Source: Gammaproteobacteria bacterium | GTDB lineage: Bacteria; Pseudomonadota; Gammaproteobacteria; Eutrophobiales; Eutrophobiaceae | NCBI GenBank assembly: GCA_003645215.1 | Contig: QNEM01000005.1 | Coordinates: 1-27,639, forward strand | Reading direction: 5' to 3' | DNA: 27,639 nucleotides | In this document: positions 15,309 to 23,256 of the stretch, one piece after another | How the letters are laid out: each line of letters opens with the position of its first letter | Position numbering within the stretch: position 1 is the first letter of the stretch | Translations under genes and position numbers: made by a program | Notes under the pieces: generated by a model | What the model was told of the DNA's origin: nothing | Databases searched by the model: none | What the model saw: the letters and a program-made list of their open reading frames with translations, nothing else

Positions 15309-16277
15309 CTAACCGCTAAACAGCCAATATTGGTAAGCGATAAAACCAAGAAGCAATACACTGCCTTCAGCCCGATCAAATTTACCGGCGCCACGGATAA
15401 AAACCATATATCCCATGAGCAGGGTCATTCCAATCATAACCGGGAAATCGCGGAACAAGACGATACTGTCAAAATCTGTGGCGTGGATCATGCCGGGGAT
15501 ACCGATGACCGCGAGCATGTTAAACATGTTTGAACCAATCACATTGCCAATGGCGATGTCGGCCTCACCCTTTTTAACCGCAGTGATGGACGCAGCCAGC
15601 TCAGGTAAGCTGGTGCCAATAGCAATAATTGTCAGGCCAATGACCAGATCACTCAGGCCAAAATGTTTAGCAACAAGGATGGCGCACTCTACCAGTAAAT
15701 ATGCGCCACCTAATAACAGGCCCAGACCCAGGAAAAACAGGAATATGGACTTACCGAGTTTTGATTTCTCTGGCGATTTTTCTGACAGTTCACTTTCGAA
15801 TTCACTCAGTAGAGGATCGGTTTTTGCTGATTTTTTAGAGAGGACGATGACAGACAGTATTGCTGCTACAAGTCCGATTAGCAGGAACACTGCATCGAGA
15901 TGACTCAGGTTTCGATCCCACATCAAAGCAACGGCCAGGAAGATGGCCAGACCCATAATGAAAAATTCACGCTTCAGCGTTTGTGAGGCGATGGTGACGG
16001 GCATGAGCATGACGGTAAAACCCAGCACCAGGCCGATATTGGCAATATTAGAGCCAATGGCATTACCGATTGCGATCTCGGTTTTACCTTCCAGTGCTGC
16101 TACCACCCCGACCAGGATCTCAGGTGCAGAAGTGGCCATGCCGACGATTGTCAGGCCAATCAACAGGGGAGGCATGCCCAGATAGCGAGCAATATTGGCA
16201 GCACCGTCAACGAAGCGATCAGCGCCATATACCAGAAGTGCCAGACCCGCCAATATTCCTAAATAATTTAGTATCAT
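15309..16277 (-). CDS. Calcium/sodium antiporter, YrbG/CaxA type
   Basis: Inner-membrane cation/Ca2+ exchanger family protein, 322 residues, about ten hydrophobic segments. The two inverted alpha repeats are clear: GMATSAPEILVG with AIGNAIGSNIANIGLVLG (about 46-86), and GTSLPELAASITA with IAIGNVIGSNMFNMLAVIG in the second half. A charged cytoplasmic loop (about 150-175, KKSAKTDPLLSEFESELSEK) separates the halves. It heads the kds-lpt block, as yrbG does in E. coli. The ATG has no obvious ribosome site. The transported ion is assigned by family only. Confidence 0.93.
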   Translation of the reverse strand: MILNYLGILAGLALLVYGADRFVDGAANIARYLGMPPLLIGLTIVGMATSAPEILVGVVAALEGKTEIAIGNAIGSNIANIGLVLGFTVMLMPVTIASQTLKREFFIMGLAIFLAVALMWDRNLSHLDAVFLLIGLVAAILSVIVLSKKSAKTDPLLSEFESELSEKSPEKSKLGKSIFLFFLGLGLLLGGAYLLVECAILVAKHFGLSDLVIGLTIIAIGTSLPELAASITAVKKGEADIAIGNVIGSNMFNMLAVIGIPGMIHATDFDSIVLFRDFPVMIGMTLLMGYMVFIRGAGKFDRAEGSVLLLGFIAYQYWLFSG

Positions 16278-16295
16278 TTATATAAGATTGTATTC

Positions 16296-16317
16296 ATTCT
16301 TGATTCTATTCTTGATT
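16296..16317. repeat. 10-bp direct repeat in the divergent caxA/amgK gap
   Basis: ATTCTTGATT occurs at 16296-16305 and 16308-16317, a 12-base period. The gap (16278-16387) must hold promoters for both the long minus-strand block and the amgK-murU pair; I see no convincing sigma-70 hexamers. The repeat may be a regulator site or simple slippage. Confidence 0.35.
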
Positions 16318-16387
16318 TCGGGGGATGATGCCAGAAATTGGAAAGAACTTCGATAAACGATCATTGGATACTTTTGCTTCTTCATTT

Positions 16388-17410
16388 ATGACAACACGTC
16401 TACAACAGCTAAATCATTGGTTAAGTGAAACCATTAATACGAATGACTATCAACTGGAGCCCGCATCTGGTGATGCCAGCTTTCGACGCTATTTCAGGTT
16501 GAAACATAATAATGAAACATTCATCGTCATGGATGCACCGCCAGAACAGGAAAACTGCATTCCCTTTATTGACATCGCCGAACGTCTGCTTGCAGTAAAT
16601 ATTAATGTGCCGAGGATAATAGAAAAGGATTTGCAGCAGGGGTTTTTGTTGTTGAGTGATCTGGGAGACAAACAATATCTCGATGCCCTGACAGAAGAAA
16701 GTGTTGATGGCCCAGGGGTTAATAATTTGTATCAGGCGGCTATGCGGGAGCTGGTGTTGATGCAACAGCAGACCGATACAAACAATATTCCTGCCTATGA
16801 TGACAAGTTACTTTTGCAGGAAATGGAATTGTTCAGACATTGGTTGCTGCAGGAACATATCGGTCTGGATTTAACCGTAGAGACACAGACAATGCTTGAT
16901 GAAGTCTTCAAATTTCTGGCAAATGAGGCCCTGTCCCAACCCAGGGTCTTTGTACATCGGGACTATCATTCACGTAATCTAATGATTAATGGCATGGGTG
17001 GTGCAAACCCCGGAGTGCTGGATTTTCAGGATGCTGTCGAGGGACCGTTTACTTATGATCTGGTGTCCTTGCTGAAAGATTGTTATGTCAAATGGCCAGC
17101 TCAGCAGGTTCGGGACTGGGCGAATAATTTTTTTGCGGAGATTACAAAGGAATATCCGGATATAGACGCGACACAGTTTATGCGCTGGTTTGACCTCATG
17201 GGTGTACAGCGATATCTCAAGGCCAGCGGCATCTTTGCGCGTCTTTATCATCGTGATGGCAAAACAGGCTATCTGGCAGATATTCCCAGAACGCTTTCTT
17301 ACATTGTCGATCTCCATGATCAGTATCCGGAATTGCAGGACCTCGTCGAATTGATTCAAGACCAGGTGATGACTTCAATTGAAGAGGTAAACAAATCATG
17401 CGTGCCATGA
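16388..17410 (+). CDS. amgK: N-acetylmuramate/N-acetylglucosamine anomeric kinase AmgK
   Basis: Cytoplasmic sugar kinase of the aminoglycoside phosphotransferase fold that makes MurNAc-1-phosphate, the first recycling step of a fosfomycin-insensitive route to UDP-MurNAc. From the ATG at 16388 it has 340 residues. Seen: SGDASFRRYFRL near the N-terminus, FIVMDAPPEQENCIPFI, the catalytic loop VFVHRDYHSRNLM and the metal motif VLDFQDAVEGPFTYDLVSLL. The frame is open upstream to ATGs at 16325 and 16328, but relatives as I recall them begin near MTTRLQQLNHWL; neither start has a good ribosome site. It overlaps murU by 13 bases. Confidence 0.93.
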   Translation: MTTRLQQLNHWLSETINTNDYQLEPASGDASFRRYFRLKHNNETFIVMDAPPEQENCIPFIDIAERLLAVNINVPRIIEKDLQQGFLLLSDLGDKQYLDALTEESVDGPGVNNLYQAAMRELVLMQQQTDTNNIPAYDDKLLLQEMELFRHWLLQEHIGLDLTVETQTMLDEVFKFLANEALSQPRVFVHRDYHSRNLMINGMGGANPGVLDFQDAVEGPFTYDLVSLLKDCYVKWPAQQVRDWANNFFAEITKEYPDIDATQFMRWFDLMGVQRYLKASGIFARLYHRDGKTGYLADIPRTLSYIVDLHDQYPELQDLVELIQDQVMTSIEEVNKSCVP

Positions 17411-18087
17411 TCCTGGCAGCGGGTCGCGGTGAACGTATGCGACCACTGACTGATAAAATGCCCAAATCAATGTTAGAGGTCAGTGGCAAACCGCTTATCC
17501 AATATCATGTTGAAAATCTTGTGCAGGCAGGGATTGTAGATATTGTTATTAATCATGCGCTTTTTGGTGAACAAATAGAGACTCACTTAAATGATGGAAA
17601 ATCCCTGGGCGCAAGCATCAGATATTCAGCAGAAGGCGATCACCCCCTGGAAACTGCCGGGGGGATTGTTAAGGCGTTGCCACTGTTGGGAGATAAACCT
17701 TTTGTTACGGTGAATGCGGATATCTGGACAGACTTTCCTTTTCAGAGTCTCCTGCGTGAGGGTGATGGACAAGCTGATGACTCGGCAAATAACCTGGCAC
17801 ACATTATCCTGGTGGACAATCCTGAACATAACCCAAATGGAGATTTTGCCCTCAGTGATGGAAAGGTGCTTAATCAAGGTGAACTTATGCTGACTTTTAG
17901 TGGCATCAGCGTCTTCAAACCTGAGTTTTTTAAAGATTGCACTTCAGGCAGTGTGCCGTTGACTCCAATATTGCGGCAGGCAAGTTCACAAGGACAGGTA
18001 ATGGGCAGCCACTATCAGGGTCGATGGCAGGATATCGGAACACCAGAACGCCTGAATAATATACGACAGAGTTACAAACATAAGTAA
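17398..18087 (+). CDS. murU: N-acetylmuramate alpha-1-phosphate uridylyltransferase MurU
   Basis: Cytoplasmic nucleotidyltransferase that joins UTP to MurNAc-1-phosphate to give UDP-MurNAc, bypassing MurA/MurB. 229 residues: the signature LAAGRGERMRPLTDKMPK (residues 6-23), the sugar-site segment ETAGGIVKALPLLG, and NADIW, whose aspartate should bind Mg2+. GRWQDIGTPERL closes the fold. A good ribosome site (GAAGAGGT) precedes the ATG inside the end of amgK. The close relative RmlA/HddC type is less likely because of the amgK pairing. Confidence 0.94.
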   Translation: MRAMILAAGRGERMRPLTDKMPKSMLEVSGKPLIQYHVENLVQAGIVDIVINHALFGEQIETHLNDGKSLGASIRYSAEGDHPLETAGGIVKALPLLGDKPFVTVNADIWTDFPFQSLLREGDGQADDSANNLAHIILVDNPEHNPNGDFALSDGKVLNQGELMLTFSGISVFKPEFFKDCTSGSVPLTPILRQASSQGQVMGSHYQGRWQDIGTPERLNNIRQSYKHK

Positions 18088-18383
18088 GCAGTTACTATGA
18101 TTTATAGTTGATTACATGAATACTTAAGCAAGCCTTCTTTAGTTTTATTCTTTCGGCTTCGGAACCTTTCACGAACATCCCAATCTGAAACAATCTGTTT
18201 CTCTTCATTATATTGCGACGCAACAATAGCTGTGATAGAGTTCACACCTTGGTGCGCTGCACAATCTAGATATAGCGGTTTAAAGATTGGCAACCACAAG
18301 ATATAGAAGAGTCAATAAATAGAGCGTATAGTAGCGACCACTCGGGTAGCTGCATAACCGATAAGTGAGGATGTATCAGACGA
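18088..18383. other. Intergenic stretch between murU and the mltF-like gene
   Basis: 296 bases with no supported gene. A 5-bp hairpin (AGTAA/TTACT, 18083-18096) overlaps the murU stop but has no T-run. A 65-residue minus-strand frame (18102-18299) has no ATG and no recognised family. No clear promoter for the downstream gene was found; GTGAGGA about 12 bases before its ATG could be a poorly spaced ribosome site. Confidence 0.5.
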
Positions 18384-20507
18384 ATGTTTGATTTAGCAAA
18401 GGCAGAATCGTTAAAGGTACTGTCGTTGACCCAAATCTTTTTATCAACAGCTATCAGTTTAGTACTGGTCATTGCCCCACTTTCCTCCAGTTTTGCCACC
18501 GAACTTCAAAATACATCTGAAATTGAGCTGACAAAGAAAGGTTCTTTGCGGGTGCTTTATCAGGGCCTAAATGATCAACAGCCGACAATAGCTCAGAAAG
18601 AACATGATCTGGTTGAACAGTTTGCCCTTGAGAATCAACTCAGAACCGAATGGATTGCCGTCGAGGAAAACTGGCAGCTGATGTCCTCACTGATCGAAGG
18701 CCGTGGGGATATTATTATCGGTCAGGGTGAGTCACTTGCTTCAGGTCTGTCAGGACAAATCAGGTTTACCTATACCTGGGGGACAACAACGCAACAGGTT
18801 GTGGTGCGGACCGACACGACACAAATTACCCGACTGGAAGATTTACTGGTTCGACAGATTGCACTGAAGCAATCGTCTCCTTCATGGACCATTCTGGAAA
18901 AATATCTTCCTGAGCATCCAGCAATGGATCTGGTTGCGATTCCCGAAGCTGCAACACTGGAAGAAATTATGCTACGCGTTGCTTCCGGTGAATATGACGT
19001 GACGATTGTAGAAAGTGATTCTCTTCAGGCCTACCTGCCGAAACACCCGGAAGTGAATGTTGCGTTTGATTTTTCAAAAGCTGAATCGCGTGCATGGGCA
19101 GTACGCGTGGATGCAGAAACACTACAAACCCGTCTGGATGAATATTTAAATAAAAATCATTTGTCGATGATCATTGCAGATGTGCGACTGGAAGATTTGC
19201 CAAAGATCCAGGAACGTAAGGTTCTGAGAGTGATCACCTACCAGAGTCCAGGCAATTACTTTTTTAACAATGGCAAGATGCATGGTTTTGAATATGGTTT
19301 TATCAAAAGATTTGCAGAATCAAAACGACTGAGCGTTGACGTTGTCCTGGCCAATTCGCATGAACAGATGCGTGAGTTATTGCTCAGTGGTGAAGGCGAT
19401 ATTATTGCAGCGTCATTACCTGAAAATAGTTTGGCTGATGAAAACATCAAGATGACATCTGCCTATGATTATTCAGCACCCGTCATCATTGGCCGCGATA
19501 CGGAAAACAGTCTTGTCGATATTAGAGATCTTGAGGGTAGAAGAATAGCCCTGGCGCCTGAAAGTCCTTATAGAGATTTTCTGCAAGGGATACAACGGCG
19601 TGGCATCAACTTTGAAATTGTTGATACTGACGAAGGTGTCAACACAGAAGAAACCCTGTATCGCGTGTCACATGCGATGCATGATTTAACCATATTAGGC
19701 AGTCATCAGGTCAAGGCAGAATTAACCCGTCAATATGGTTTAAAAGCACTGTTTGCACTCAGTGAGCCAGTCGCACAGTCATGGGCAGTGAGAGTAAGCG
19801 ATCACAAACTTTTGCGTGCAGTGAATGACTATATAGAAAAGGAGTATCGTCGTGACACTTACAATGCGCTTTACAGTAAGTACCTGTCGCGTCCAAAAAA
19901 TATAAAAGCTGAGTCAAAACTGGTTGCGCTTGTGGACAAGCTTTCTCCCTATGATGAACTGCTCAAGGTCAATGCTGAGCGGCATAGTTTCGATTGGCGT
20001 TTAATCGCTGCACAAATGTATCAGGAAAGTCATTTTGATCCTGAGGCCGTTTCCTATGCAGGTGCGGAAGGTCTGATGCAGATCATGCCAGCCACGGCCA
20101 ATGAACTTGGATTAGAAGATATATATGATCCGAAAAGTAATATATCTGCCGGTGTAAAATATATGAAGATCCTACGCGATCAATTTGAGCAGGAACTGCC
20201 GCTTGAAGATAAAACATGGTTTACCCTGGCCTCATATAACGCTGGATTTACCAGGGTAAAAAATGCACGCGCACTGGCCGAAAAAATGGGGCTGGATAGA
20301 GATCGTTGGTTTGGTAATGTTGAGAAAGCCATGTTGGCACTGTCCAGACCTTATACTGAAGAAGGTGAGGTCAGGCGTTTATGTCATTGTGGACAAGCAG
20401 TAGTATATGTTCGTGAAATTCGATCTCTGTACCACAATTATGTCAGGCTGACAGAGACCACACAGGTTGCCAGAGCTGAGATTCCTTTAAGAGTCAGAGA
20501 CATCTAG
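18384..20507 (+). CDS. MltF-like lytic transglycosylase with two substrate-binding-like domains
   Basis: Predicted periplasmic, possibly outer-membrane-associated, enzyme that cleaves peptidoglycan to 1,6-anhydroMurNAc products. 707 residues against about 500 for ordinary MltF. Seen: an export signal (hydrophobic about 17-38, ending SSFA); a first SBP_bac_3-like domain (about 54-262); a second (about 279-502, opening KVLRVITYQSPGNYFF); and a C-terminal SLT domain (about 525-690) with catalytic Glu548 in AAQMYQESHFDPEAVSYAGA, EGLMQIMPATANELG and FTLASYNAG. The two binding domains look duplicated: SRAWAVRVDAETL and AQSWAVRVSDHKL occupy equivalent places. LCHCGQAVVYVREI matches the family's C-terminal YV..I motif. 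It follows amgK-murU, which could recycle its products. In MltF the binding domain senses cell-wall fragments. Confidence 0.9.
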   Translation: MFDLAKAESLKVLSLTQIFLSTAISLVLVIAPLSSSFATELQNTSEIELTKKGSLRVLYQGLNDQQPTIAQKEHDLVEQFALENQLRTEWIAVEENWQLMSSLIEGRGDIIIGQGESLASGLSGQIRFTYTWGTTTQQVVVRTDTTQITRLEDLLVRQIALKQSSPSWTILEKYLPEHPAMDLVAIPEAATLEEIMLRVASGEYDVTIVESDSLQAYLPKHPEVNVAFDFSKAESRAWAVRVDAETLQTRLDEYLNKNHLSMIIADVRLEDLPKIQERKVLRVITYQSPGNYFFNNGKMHGFEYGFIKRFAESKRLSVDVVLANSHEQMRELLLSGEGDIIAASLPENSLADENIKMTSAYDYSAPVIIGRDTENSLVDIRDLEGRRIALAPESPYRDFLQGIQRRGINFEIVDTDEGVNTEETLYRVSHAMHDLTILGSHQVKAELTRQYGLKALFALSEPVAQSWAVRVSDHKLLRAVNDYIEKEYRRDTYNALYSKYLSRPKNIKAESKLVALVDKLSPYDELLKVNAERHSFDWRLIAAQMYQESHFDPEAVSYAGAEGLMQIMPATANELGLEDIYDPKSNISAGVKYMKILRDQFEQELPLEDKTWFTLASYNAGFTRVKNARALAEKMGLDRDRWFGNVEKAMLALSRPYTEEGEVRRLCHCGQAVVYVREIRSLYHNYVRLTETTQVARAEIPLRVRDI

Positions 20508-20555
20508 TCCATTAGATATTTGCCGTAGATCCTGCCGGCAAGGGGCAAGTAACCT

Positions 20556-20579
20556 ACATTTTCGGGTAGTTTGGGTATA
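20556..20579 (+). promoter_or_regulatory. 24-bp element shared with the DUF2782 upstream region (copy 2); possible deaD promoter
   Basis: ACATTT, three bases, GGTAGTTTGGGTATA, as at 2152-2175. TACAAT (20578-20583) can serve as a -10 and is followed by a GC-rich discriminator (ACGCGCC) typical of growth-rate-controlled promoters. TACATT lies 17 bases further upstream as a weak -35. It ends 69 bases before the deaD ATG. Confidence 0.5.
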
Positions 20580-20647
20580 CAATACGCGCCCATTTCCACA
20601 GCTGAACCCGATAAACCCCGGCGGCTGATATAAGGTAGACAACCCTG

Positions 20648-22477
20648 ATGACCGATGAAGTAACCCCCACAAGTTTTGATGATATGAATCTAAGCGTGCC
20701 TGTAATGAAGGCACTCAAAGATGTCGGTTATGAGAGCCCGTCGCCCATACAGGCGAAGACCATTCCTCTGGTATTGGCCGGCAAAGATCTGGTAGGCCAG
20801 GCGCAAACCGGAACCGGAAAAACAGCGGCATTTGCATTGCCTCTACTGTCACGTATCGACCTGAAAAAGAAAATACCACAAGTATTGGTGCTTACACCGA
20901 CAAGAGAACTGGCGATTCAGGTTGCAGAAGCATTTCAAACCTATGCAAAACACATCAAGGGTTTTCATGTCTTACCCATATACGGTGGTCAGGAATACGG
21001 CACACAATTAAGACCGTTAAAACGGGGCGTGCATGTTGTTGTCGGTACACCTGGCCGTGTCATGGATCATATGCGGCGCGGCACTCTAAAACTGGATGAG
21101 TTGGAGTGTTTAGTTCTTGATGAAGCCGATGAAATGTTGCGTATGGGTTTTATTGATGATGTTGAATGGGTGCTGGAGCAATCACCGGATAGTCGTCAGA
21201 TCGCCTTGTTCTCGGCAACCATGCCAAATGAGATTCGCAAGATTGCTAAAAAGCATCTACAAGATCCTGAACAGGTCACGATAAAAAATAAAACTGCCAC
21301 CGTTGATACCATCAATCAACGCTACTGGCTGGTTAGTGGCGCGCATAAACTCGACGCCCTGACAAGAATCATGGAAGCCGAGACTACAGATGGCGTCATC
21401 ATCTTTGTGCGTACTCGAATCAGTACCGTAGAATTGGCAGAGAAATTACAGGCGCGTGGTTATTCAGCCGCTGCCCTGAATGGTGATCTGCAACAGAAGC
21501 AACGCGAGCGAACCATTACACAATTGAAATCTGGCAAGCTGGATATATTGATTGCCACCGATGTGGCTGCGCGTGGCCTGGATGTTGAACGTATTAGTCA
21601 TGTAATTAATTATGATGTGCCAAATGAAACTGAGGCCTATATACATAGAATAGGGCGCACCGGTCGCGCAGGAAGAACCGGCGAAGCAATTTTATTTGTG
21701 ACACCCAGAGAAAAGCACTGGTTACATCGTATAGAAAAGGCCACCAGACAAAAAATTGCAATGATGGAATTACCATCAACCGATATGATCAACGATAAAC
21801 GTGTTGCTCGTTTTAAACAAAACATCACTGATGCCATCGCCAGAGAAGGCCTGGATTTCTATCAAAACCTGATCGAGGAATATCAGCAGGAACATAATAT
21901 TCCGGCAACAGAGATCGCTGCAGCCCTGGCAAAACTGGTTCAGGGAAAAGAGCCTTTACTGTTGAGGCCGATACCCGCCAGCAGAAGAGAACGCAAATCA
22001 CGGGATGATAGAGGCAGGAATGAACCAAGGGGTCGAGACAGGTCAAGAGGCAAAGAAGATTTTAAAGAAGGCAGGAGACCGCCCAGAGACAAAGGCAAAC
22101 AAAGAAGAGCAGAAGAGGGTATGGAAACCTACCGTATAGAAGTCGGGCATGACCATGATGTGCAGCCGGGGAATATTGTTGGCGCAATCGCAAACGAGGC
22201 TGGCCTGGATAGCAAGAATATGGGCCGCATTGATATTCATGATGACTACAGCCTTATTGATCTTCCTGAAGGTATGCCTAAAGAAGTCTTTACCGATCTA
22301 AAAAAGACCTGGGTTGCGGGTCAGAAATTGAATATTACACGCGTAAAAGAAGCGGGTGATAAGCAAGCCCCTCAACGAAAAAGCAGATCTGATAAACCCA
22401 GAAAACCTCGTACGAAAGCAAAAGATAAGACGAAGTCAAAAGCCAGGAGTAAAGGAAAAAGAAAGAAAACTGGTTGA
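20648..22477 (+). CDS. deaD: DEAD-box RNA helicase DeaD/CsdA
   Basis: ATP-dependent RNA helicase acting in ribosome assembly and cold-shock mRNA handling. 609 residues. Seen: the Q motif (YESPSPIQAKTIP), Walker A AQTGTGKTA (52-60), PTRELA, TPGR, DEAD (158-161), SAT (189-191), and in the second RecA domain IIFVRTR, ATDVAARGLDVE and HRIGRTGRAG. After a charged Arg/Asp/Gly-rich linker comes the CsdA/DbpA-type RNA-binding domain (YRIEVGHDHDVQPGNIVGAI), then a Lys/Arg-rich tail ending KGKRKKTG. That layout distinguishes DeaD from RhlE, RhlB and SrmB. It is alone on its strand, with its own candidate promoter. Confidence 0.96.
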   Translation: MTDEVTPTSFDDMNLSVPVMKALKDVGYESPSPIQAKTIPLVLAGKDLVGQAQTGTGKTAAFALPLLSRIDLKKKIPQVLVLTPTRELAIQVAEAFQTYAKHIKGFHVLPIYGGQEYGTQLRPLKRGVHVVVGTPGRVMDHMRRGTLKLDELECLVLDEADEMLRMGFIDDVEWVLEQSPDSRQIALFSATMPNEIRKIAKKHLQDPEQVTIKNKTATVDTINQRYWLVSGAHKLDALTRIMEAETTDGVIIFVRTRISTVELAEKLQARGYSAAALNGDLQQKQRERTITQLKSGKLDILIATDVAARGLDVERISHVINYDVPNETEAYIHRIGRTGRAGRTGEAILFVTPREKHWLHRIEKATRQKIAMMELPSTDMINDKRVARFKQNITDAIAREGLDFYQNLIEEYQQEHNIPATEIAAALAKLVQGKEPLLLRPIPASRRERKSRDDRGRNEPRGRDRSRGKEDFKEGRRPPRDKGKQRRAEEGMETYRIEVGHDHDVQPGNIVGAIANEAGLDSKNMGRIDIHDDYSLIDLPEGMPKEVFTDLKKTWVAGQKLNITRVKEAGDKQAPQRKSRSDKPRKPRTKAKDKTKSKARSKGKRKKTG

Positions 22478-22583
22478 TGCAACCCGGACTAGAATCGGGG
22501 CTTCAGCTTGTCAGATGTTTTTCCATAGTTAATCCGTACTCATGTGCTCATAAACAGGGCGCAGAACCTTTCCAGAGAAGAAC

Positions 22584-22668
22584 AAAAAGTGCAATGCATA
22601 GGAAAATTGCCTATGCTGTAAAATTCTTCAGTATGTAGATTAAATGGTTACAGCGTGAGGAAGGCAAA
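22584..22668 (+). promoter_or_regulatory. Duplicated leader, copy 1, upstream of the first receiver gene
   Basis: An 85-base leader from AAAAAGTGCAATG to the ribosome site GTGAGGAAGGCAAA, repeated with few changes at 23171-23256. It contains a perfect 7-bp inverted repeat, GCATAGG (22596-22602) and CCTATGC (22610-22616). Only the right arm survives in copy 2. It presumably carries the promoter and translation signals. Confidence 0.6.
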
Positions 22669-23025
22669 ATGAAAAAAGTGCTGTACGTTGATGACAGCGA
22701 GGTTATGCGGAAAATTGTCAAGATGGTCCTTGAAAATTTAGGATATCAAATCCTGACTGCGTCAAGTGGCAAGGAAGCTGTTGAAGTTTGCTCCAAAGAA
22801 CAACCCGACCTGGTACTGATGGATTTAAGTATGCCGAATTTTGATGGTTTTGCCACTATTCAAGTGTTGATAAATAATGGATATACAAACCCCATAGTTA
22901 TATTGACTGCCTCTGAAAATGAAGAGGACAGGGCGAAAGCGAAAGCCCTTGGTTGTGCGGATTATATTTTAAAAACTGTTGATATGGGTGATATCAAGAG
23001 AGTAATAAATCGTCATATCGTCTAG
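22669..23025 (+). CDS. Stand-alone CheY-like receiver protein (copy 1)
   Basis: Single-domain response regulator of 118 residues with no output domain; it should act by protein-protein contact. Seen: the acidic pair DD (8-9) in VLYVDDSE, phospho-acceptor Asp52 in LVLMDLSMP, switch Thr80 in VILTASENEED and Lys102 in DYILKTVD. The residue after the lysine is Thr, not the usual cis-proline. It is not specifically CheY: no motility genes are near, and no histidine kinase is in the window. About 85 of 118 residues match the second copy at 23257; the leader is duplicated too. Confidence 0.93.
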   Translation: MKKVLYVDDSEVMRKIVKMVLENLGYQILTASSGKEAVEVCSKEQPDLVLMDLSMPNFDGFATIQVLINNGYTNPIVILTASENEEDRAKAKALGCADYILKTVDMGDIKRVINRHIV

Positions 23026-23054
23026 GCAACTAGCCTGGATCAGACAATCATCGT

Positions 23055-23165
23055 TCAAAGCCATTGTTTATAGTGTGTTGGATCGGTGATTCTTGCATTC
23101 TCAAACCCTTCCTTTCTAAATTGGCAGGAATCGCAAACACCACAGTCTGAACTGTTTTCCTCAAA
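23055..23165 (-). pseudogene. queC 3'-end fossil between the two receiver genes
   Basis: On the minus strand this encodes DCGVCDSCQFRKEGFENARI and then TDPTHYKQWL, matching the C-terminus of the intact QueC at 23676 (ACGVCDSCRFRKEGFENAGI, PDPTHYK). By hand alignment 65 of 73 bases agree between 23077-23149 and 23689-23761. It retains three of the four zinc cysteines but nothing of the N-terminal ATP domain. The right boundary, where it meets the copied leader, lies near 23150-23170. It is a by-product of the duplication and should not be functional. Confidence 0.85.
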
Positions 23166-23170
23166 ATAGT

Positions 23171-23256
23171 AAAAAGTGCAATGAAGAGAAAAATTGCCTA
23201 TGCTGTAAAGATTCTCCAGTATGTAGGCTACATGGTTACAGCGTGAGGAAGGCAAA
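23171..23256 (+). promoter_or_regulatory. Duplicated leader, copy 2, upstream of the second receiver gene
   Basis: 86 bases, nearly the same as 22584-22668, including ATTGCCTATGCTGTAAA, CAGTATGTAG and the identical GGTTACAGCGTGAGGAAGGC before the ATG. The left arm of the inverted repeat is lost (GAAGAGA in place of GCATAGG), so the hairpin of copy 1 cannot form. The two genes may therefore be controlled differently. Confidence 0.6.

Noticed and set aside
18102..18299. Minus-strand open frame containing PLYLDCAA, faintly like the start of a cysteine desulfurase
   Set aside because: No ATG start, no ribosome site, and the likeness ends after a few residues; treated as non-coding.
18266..18499. 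Minus-strand frame overlapping the start of the mltF-like gene
   Set aside because: It overlaps the signal-peptide region of a well-supported gene and matches no family.
22480..22500. Possible terminator after deaD (CCCG/CGGG)
   Set aside because: Only four base pairs around an eight-base loop and no T-run directly after it.
23055..23255. 66-residue minus-strand frame read as a small zinc-finger protein
   Set aside because: Its CxxCxxC part is a copied queC C-terminus and its N-terminal part is the reverse of the receiver leader; it is a duplication by-product.
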